The notes under the pieces: generated by a model
The model's input: only the letters and a program-made list of their open reading frames with translations
The model's database searches: none
What the model was told of the DNA's origin: nothing
In this document: positions 32,160 through 36,397 of the stretch, piece by piece
Layout of the letters: each line of letters opens with the position of its first letter
Position numbering within the stretch: position 1 is the first letter of the stretch
Position numbers and translations under genes: made by a program
Assembly (NCBI GenBank): GCA_023443125.1
Contig: JAEZVO010000023.1
Location: forward strand, 1-36,397
DNA from: Actinomycetes bacterium
Lineage (GTDB): Bacteria; Actinomycetota; Actinomycetes; Propionibacteriales; Propionibacteriaceae
Length of the DNA stretch: 36,397 nt
Reading direction: 5' to 3'

Positions 32160-35100
32160 TTACCTGCGTCGACGGCCAAGAAACGCCGTACCAATACCAA
32201 GCAGCCCGGCAACCGCCCAGACGGCAGCAGATCCACCGTCCGCTCCGGTACGAGGCATCGACGGCCGCGGCCTCGGCTTCCCCGGAGTCGGTTCTGGAGT
32301 CGGTGACGGTTCCGGCGTCGGCGTCGGTGGTGGAGGCGTCTGCGTGTTCGTGATGGTGAATCCATCCTGCGCGTTGCCAGTCACCTTCGACATGAAGCCC
32401 TCAACCGCCAGCTCTTCCACCGAGTACGCGACGTCGACCAGCTGCCCGTCAACTTCCTCTGCAACCGGCAACTGCGTGAACGTGTGCGTCCAACCATTGC
32501 CAGCATTCAGCACGACGGGATCCCCCACCGGCGTGGTCTTGCCAGCAAGTGTCTTCGTCAGCTGTACCTTCACCGGCACGGTTGCCGACGGATCCAGCTC
32601 GCTACCATCAGCGGCCTTCCACACCTTCGTCACGCTCACCGCAGTCACCCGCGGAGGCGTCTGCGTGTTCGTGATGGTGAACCCATCCTGCGCGTTGCCA
32701 GTCACCCTCGACGTGAAGCCCTCGACACTGAGCTCTTCCACCGAGTAGTGAATATCGACCTTCTTGCCGTCAACTTTCTCAGCCACCGGCAGATCCGTGA
32801 ACGTGTACTTCCAGCCATTGCCAGCATTGAGCTCAACAGGGTCTCCAACCTTGGTGGTTGTTTCGCCAACTGTCTTCACGAGCTGCACCTTCACAGGCTG
32901 GGCTTCTGACGCATCGAGATCTGCGCCGTCAGCAGCCTTCCACACCTTTTCGACAGGCACTTCAATAGTGGCCGGCGAGTTCTCGGTGTTCGTGATGATG
33001 AAGCCCTTCTCAGCGTCACCCGTTACCTTGCTGGTAAAGCCCTCAACAGTAAGCTCTTCGACCGAGTACACGATCTTAGTGCGCTTATCGTCGCTGACCT
33101 TGTACTGCGGAAGATCCTTGAACGTGTGCTTCCACTCGTTCTCAGCGTTCAACTCAACGGGGTCACCGACGTTGGATGTGTCTTCACCAATGGTTTGGGT
33201 GAGCTGCACCTTTACAGGTGTGGTTTCTGACGGATCAAGTGCAGAACCGTCAGTGTCCTTCCACACCTTCTCAACAGGCACCTCGGTGGTGACCGGCACC
33301 TGCGTGTTCGTGACGGTGAGACCTTCCTTCGCGTCACCGTCAACGGTGATTTCGAATCCAGCTACACCCAGTTCCTTGAAGGAATAGGTAAGCGGAACCA
33401 TGTAGCCGTTGCCATACACGTCCTTCGTCTCTGGGAGACCCTCGAAGGTGTGCTTCCAGTCGTTCTTGGCATTTAGGACAAAAGGCTCACCGACAGGCGA
33501 TTTTTTGATCCCTTCGGCAGATTCCAGAAGCTGCACAGTCACCGGCGATGTCGCTCTTGGAGCACTGAGTGTCAGGCCGTCTTTCGCGTTGCCTTCCATC
33601 TTGACGGCCCTGGTGCCTTCAACACCCTGTTCTTCAACTGTGTACTCGACCTCGATCTGCTTACCGTCGACGGTCCTCGTCTTCGGAAGCTTCTCGAAGG
33701 TGTATGTCCACTCGTTATCAGCATTCAGCTCAACCGGCTGGCCGATATAGGACGTGTCGTCGCCGACCTTGCCTACCAGCTGAACCTTGACCGGAACAGT
33801 CGCGTCAGCATCAAGGTCCTTGCCCTCAGTGTCCTTCCAGGCCTTGTTGACCTTGAGCTCGGTGGTCTCTGGGGTACCGAAAGTGAGCCTGCCATTCGAG
33901 CCAACACCAGCGCCGCGTGGTGCCTTGTTCTTTTGGATTGTGAGCTTTGCCCAGGACTTTGCGTTTTCCTTCGCCGCGTCGTCGACGACGGTCTTCAGGC
34001 CCTCGTTCTGAATTGCGGTGCGGTAGTCAGCGTCCTCGTCGGAGTCATGCTTCGTACCGTCGAAGATCTGCTCTTTACCGGGGTTTTCCGGGTCGAAACG
34101 GGTGCCCTGCGAAGATGCCGAGCCATCCTTGTAGAAGGCGGGTTCACCGCCACCGAGCATGCGTGGATCGATGCGCAAACCGGCCGGGTTCGCCGATCCG
34201 TAATTGTCATGCGCGATGTCGTCGCCCCAGTGCCAGCGCGAAGAACTCTTGGTGGCTTCATTCTCAAAGACGGCCACACCGTTCGTAACGTGCATGATCA
34301 GGCCGCCGGTAGGGCACAGCCAGATGCCACCACCAAGAGCGGTAGCCTGGTTATCGGTGATGAGGGTGTCCATGAAATGGGCGTTGTAGGACTTCGTCGC
34401 AACGTAGACGCCGCCACCCTGATCATGGGCACTGTTTCCTTCGATCAAGCCAGCGTTGAGATGTACGGCGTTGGAGATCACGTTGACCCCACCGCCGGTG
34501 CGGGTGGCACTGTTGTTCGTGATGCCTCCGCCGTTCACGGTGAACCTGGCAGGGGAGATCTTGGTCCACTCTTCGGGCTTACCCTCGCCAAAGTGCTGCT
34601 TGGTCCAGCGGGAACCGTCGGAATCGATCTCTCGGTAGGTGCGCGGATCACCGTTGATGTACATATCCATCGCGTTCACGCCACCACCGTTCGGCGCAGC
34701 ATTGCTGTCGATGATTCCACCGTTCATCGTGACATCCGCGTTGCCGAAGATGCTGATGCCGCCACCAGCGAAGGCTGCCTTGCCCTTAGTGATTTCACCG
34801 TCGTTGAACACCACCGTTGAGCGCGTTTCCGACGTATCGTCGCCCGGTTTCACATTGCTTTCATTCAGCCAGTGGATGACATTGATATTGCCCGACCAAC
34901 CCGTATTTTCGGTGATTTTGCCACCGTTGATAGTGAGGTGGGCGCCATCGAAAACGCCGATGCCGCCGGCCTCGCCATAGGCGTAGGGGCTGTAGTCGGA
35001 TTGGCCCTTGGAGATTTCGCCGCCGTTCATCACCATGGTCGCACCCTTGGTCAGTGCGACGTTCGCGGCGCCGAACTGGCTACCAGATTTGCGGTGGTTG

Positions 35101-35735
35101 TCGGTGATTTTTCCGTCGTTAAGCATGAACTTGGCGTCTGTGCCTCTCACCGTGACGGCGCCTTCGCCCCCGCTGCTCATCTTGCGGGCGCCGGTGATGG
35201 TGCCGGCGTTCATCACGAGCTCACCTTCGACCATGATTGTGGGGGAGAACGAGCTGCCCTTCACCACATTGTCGTATTGCGCGCGGGAGTCGATGATGAT
35301 GCCTTCGCCGTTTCCGGTGCCGTCGGAAAGAGTGAGCTTGCCGCCCTTTTCGACCCGGATGATGCTGCCGGTGAAGTTGCCGTCGTCGCGGATGATTCTG
35401 GTGCTGGAACCCCAGGGGTCAACGTTCGTGTCCACCAGCTCGATATCTGATCCTGTTGGAATAACCAGGGTCTTGGTCACGAGCGTTTCGATAGCGTTGC
35501 CGATCTCAATCCGCGTGGGGGTCGTGCCCGCTTGGTTGATGAGCTTTTGCAGCTCATCCTGCTCACAGAAGAGGACAACACTCTCTTCGTAACACTTCAA
35601 AACCTGTCGTTCAGACGATGACGGTTGCGCCGATGCAACCGACGGAAGTCCAAACCCTCCTGCTACTGCTAACAGCACGGCGAGACACGCTGCCAACCAC
35701 GCCGAACCACGCCGCAAGCGTTGCTCGATATTCAC
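32160..35735 (-). CDS. Cell-wall-anchored surface protein: beta-helix plus five Cna-B-type repeats, MPRTG sorting signal
   Basis: The 1191-residue exported adhesin-like protein starts at GTG 35735 (AGAAGGAAAC upstream). A Sec signal peptide (RLRRGSAW, hydrophobic core, VASA) ends near residue 37. About 100-600 is a repetitive right-handed beta-helix-like domain with recurring NGG and GGG turns. Five Cna-B/SpaA-type repeats follow at 624-727, 728-815, 816-922, 923-1028 and 1029-1132. The intact ones carry VxKVWK, a YSVEE and a TNT strand, the Lys-Glu-Asn set for internal isopeptide bonds. A Pro/Thr stalk, MPRTG at 1160-1164 (Met in place of Leu), a hydrophobic segment and RRRR complete a sortase substrate. 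No sortase gene is in the window. Ligand unknown; colonisation is an inference. Confidence 0.9.
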   Translation of the reverse strand: MNIEQRLRRGSAWLAACLAVLLAVAGGFGLPSVASAQPSSSERQVLKCYEESVVLFCEQDELQKLINQAGTTPTRIEIGNAIETLVTKTLVIPTGSDIELVDTNVDPWGSSTRIIRDDGNFTGSIIRVEKGGKLTLSDGTGNGEGIIIDSRAQYDNVVKGSSFSPTIMVEGELVMNAGTITGARKMSSGGEGAVTVRGTDAKFMLNDGKITDNHRKSGSQFGAANVALTKGATMVMNGGEISKGQSDYSPYAYGEAGGIGVFDGAHLTINGGKITENTGWSGNINVIHWLNESNVKPGDDTSETRSTVVFNDGEITKGKAAFAGGGISIFGNADVTMNGGIIDSNAAPNGGGVNAMDMYINGDPRTYREIDSDGSRWTKQHFGEGKPEEWTKISPARFTVNGGGITNNSATRTGGGVNVISNAVHLNAGLIEGNSAHDQGGGVYVATKSYNAHFMDTLITDNQATALGGGIWLCPTGGLIMHVTNGVAVFENEATKSSSRWHWGDDIAHDNYGSANPAGLRIDPRMLGGGEPAFYKDGSASSQGTRFDPENPGKEQIFDGTKHDSDEDADYRTAIQNEGLKTVVDDAAKENAKSWAKLTIQKNKAPRGAGVGSNGRLTFGTPETTELKVNKAWKDTEGKDLDADATVPVKVQLVGKVGDDTSYIGQPVELNADNEWTYTFEKLPKTRTVDGKQIEVEYTVEEQGVEGTRAVKMEGNAKDGLTLSAPRATSPVTVQLLESAEGIKKSPVGEPFVLNAKNDWKHTFEGLPETKDVYGNGYMVPLTYSFKELGVAGFEITVDGDAKEGLTVTNTQVPVTTEVPVEKVWKDTDGSALDPSETTPVKVQLTQTIGEDTSNVGDPVELNAENEWKHTFKDLPQYKVSDDKRTKIVYSVEELTVEGFTSKVTGDAEKGFIITNTENSPATIEVPVEKVWKAADGADLDASEAQPVKVQLVKTVGETTTKVGDPVELNAGNGWKYTFTDLPVAEKVDGKKVDIHYSVEELSVEGFTSRVTGNAQDGFTITNTQTPPRVTAVSVTKVWKAADGSELDPSATVPVKVQLTKTLAGKTTPVGDPVVLNAGNGWTHTFTQLPVAEEVDGQLVDVAYSVEELAVEGFMSKVTGNAQDGFTITNTQTPPPPTPTPEPSPTPEPTPGKPRPRPSMPRTGADGGSAAVWAVAGLLGIGTAFLGRRRR
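32340..33866 (-). repeat. Five tandem Cna-B-encoding units
   Basis: On the minus strand the units run 33866-33555, 33554-33291, 33290-32970, 32969-32652 and 32651-32340. Units 3, 4 and 5 are most alike (about 312-321 bp, shared NTQTPP joints between 4 and 5). Unit 1 has lost its terminal TNT strand and unit 2 its first VxKxW strand. Repeat-mediated recombination is likely. Confidence 0.85.
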
Positions 35736-35824
35736 GTTTCCTTCTTTCTTCAGGGGAGCGCTGCACTCCCAAAAGGGATTCCAGGAACTCAAGGCATATT
35801 TATCCTACTCAGGGCAATTTCTTG

Positions 35825-35843
35825 AAGTGACGCGAGGTCACTT
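35825..35843. promoter_or_regulatory. Operator-like dyad in the surface-protein/DUF1801 divergent region
   Basis: AAGTGAC-gcgag-GTCACTT is a perfect 7-bp inverted repeat with a 5-bp spacer, and a further GTGAC lies at about 35869. It is 90 bp upstream of the surface-protein start and 34 bp upstream of the DUF1801 start, a fitting place for an operator. The binding protein is unknown. Confidence 0.4.
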
Positions 35844-35876
35844 AAGCGCAGCTTTCTGCCTAGCTAGAGTGACCCT

Positions 35877-36254
35877 ATGGCGATCACCACGTTGCACGAG
35901 TTCCTAAGCAGCGTTCCTGCAGGATCCAAGCGTGAACGCATGATTGAAGTCCTCCAATGGGTCCAAACCACCTACCCGAGCCTCGAGCTGCGGATCGCTT
36001 GGAACGCACCCATGTTCACGCACCATGGGACCTTCATCATTGGATTCTCGGCAGCCCAGAAGCACATGTCGGTAGCCCCCGAGGGCGCGACCATGGAGTA
36101 CTTCGCGCATTACATGCAAGAGCGCGGCACCGATCACACCGCCATGCTCGTCCGCCAACCGTGGAGTGCGCCCGTCGACTATGAGTTACTCGCAACACTC
36201 ATCGACTATGAGCTCGCCACGAAGAAAGACATCACGAGCTTTTGGCGCCCCTAG
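35877..36254 (+). CDS. DUF1801 (YdhG-like) family protein
   Basis: The 125-residue protein has the DUF1801 pattern: a helical start, LELRIAWNAPMFTHHGTFIIGFSAAQKHMSVAPEG (in part: a strand, PMF, then the GFSA.KxHMS block), and a C-terminal helical YELLATLIDYELATKKDIT. Members are small cytosolic proteins, sometimes called iron chaperones from a structural likeness to frataxin-like folds; function is unproven. ATG 35877 has no clear ribosome site. The insertion element begins almost at its stop codon, so its native downstream region may have been displaced. Confidence 0.85.
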   Translation: MAITTLHEFLSSVPAGSKRERMIEVLQWVQTTYPSLELRIAWNAPMFTHHGTFIIGFSAAQKHMSVAPEGATMEYFAHYMQERGTDHTAMLVRQPWSAPVDYELLATLIDYELATKKDITSFWRP

Positions 36255-36298
36255 CTGTTGTTGGTCATGACGTTGTGGTCACCTCGCTGGGGGTAGAA

Positions 36299-36370
36299 GG
36301 AACGGGTCCCTGCCGGCACGATGGATGGTGTTGAAGCCGTTTGCCTGTGCTGGGAGGAGACCCGTTCTAT
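36299..36370 (+). promoter_or_regulatory. Inverted repeat flanking the transposase ribosome site
   Basis: AACGGGTC (36301-36308) is complementary to GACCCGTT (36361-36368), extendable by a G-C and a G-U pair. The second arm lies between the GGAGG site (36353-36358) and the ATG at 36371. Read-through mRNA from outside could fold so that transposase initiation is blocked. Confidence 0.4.
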
Positions 36371-36397
36371 GACACACCGTAATGCCCCGTTGGCCGT
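36371..36397 (+). CDS. IS481-family transposase, N-terminal start only
   Basis: Only nine codons are present before the window edge: MTHRNAPLA. This is the N-terminus I know from actinobacterial IS481-family transposases (MTHRNA..L), which begin with a helix-turn-helix domain and carry a DDE catalytic core downstream. GGAGGAG stands 12 bp upstream. The family call rests on very few residues plus the leader sequence. Confidence 0.55.

Larger units (their letters stand above)
36256..36397 (+). mobile_element. Left end of an IS481-like insertion element (cut by window edge)
   Basis: The sequence after the DUF1801 stop is non-coding until a transposase start at 36371. The left boundary near 36256 (TGTTGTTGGTCATGACG, starting with TGT as many IS481-group ends do) is a guess, because the right end and target duplication lie outside the window. 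Placement directly after a stop codon is typical of a tolerated insertion. Confidence 0.55.

Noticed and set aside
32340..33866. CRISPR-like tandem repetition
   Set aside because: The units are about 300 bp and coding, without short repeats and spacers; they encode Cna-B domains.
33933..34820. 295-codon open frame on the plus strand opposite the surface-protein gene
   Set aside because: Caused by repetitive Gly/Asn codons of the beta-helix domain on the other strand; no start signals or domain.

Overview
The window is chromosomal DNA of a high-GC Gram-positive actinobacterium. The evidence is the gene order. One block (nudC, adnB, adnA, a DUF3107 protein, an RhlE-type DEAD-box helicase) and a second (Rv3235-like, secA, hpf, comF, lpqB, mtrB, mtrA) follow the order I recall from mycobacteria and other Actinobacteria (Rv3199c-Rv3211 and Rv3235-Rv3246c). 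A sortase-anchored Cna-B adhesin and the mix of small actinobacterial families would fit Propionibacteriales, but genus cannot be fixed from the sequence alone.

Layout. 1-1060: a low-GC, probably acquired segment with the C-terminal part of an AlbA_2/Schlafen-type protein, a terminator and phased short direct repeats. It abuts the 3' remnant of a substrate-binding protein gene that normally pairs with telA. 1406-4880: telA, convergent with a second GyrB/ParE-type topoisomerase gene. 5005-12001: a small zinc-knuckle protein, then the minus-strand operon adnA-adnB-nudC (double-strand-break resection helicase-nuclease plus a Nudix enzyme). 12157-14697: PP2C phosphatase, DUF3107 protein and a DEAD-box RNA helicase that appears to start at CTG. 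14720-17733: trpS, a PHP phosphoesterase and two small conserved proteins. 17840-19452: a lipoprotein/polytopic membrane protein pair. 19549-28142: the Rv3235-like gene and the minus-strand run mtrA-mtrB-lpqB-comF-hpf-secA, which joins envelope two-component signalling, a lipoprotein partner, ribosome hibernation and the Sec motor. 28201-31363: a tightly overlapping three-gene minus-strand operon (YbaB-like protein, Ala/Gly-rich protein with a perfect EF-hand loop, helical protein with two WxG motifs) that resembles type VII secretion accessory/substrate genes but has no core secretion gene in the window. 31435-35735: YqgE/AlgH protein and a 1191-residue beta-helix/Cna-B surface protein with an MPRTG sorting signal. 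35877-36397: a DUF1801 protein and the left end of an IS481-like element cut by the window edge.

The most notable signal is a perfect 18-bp inverted repeat at 28140-28192. In the mtrA mRNA it would bury both the Shine-Dalgarno sequence and the GTG start of the essential-type response regulator, just downstream of the stop codon of the WxG-motif gene. It suggests translational coupling of mtrAB to the preceding, undescribed three-gene operon. Other points of interest are the CTG start of the helicase gene, a damaged Cna-B repeat pair, the truncated gene at the island edge, and paired palindromes in the adnA/PP2C divergent promoter.
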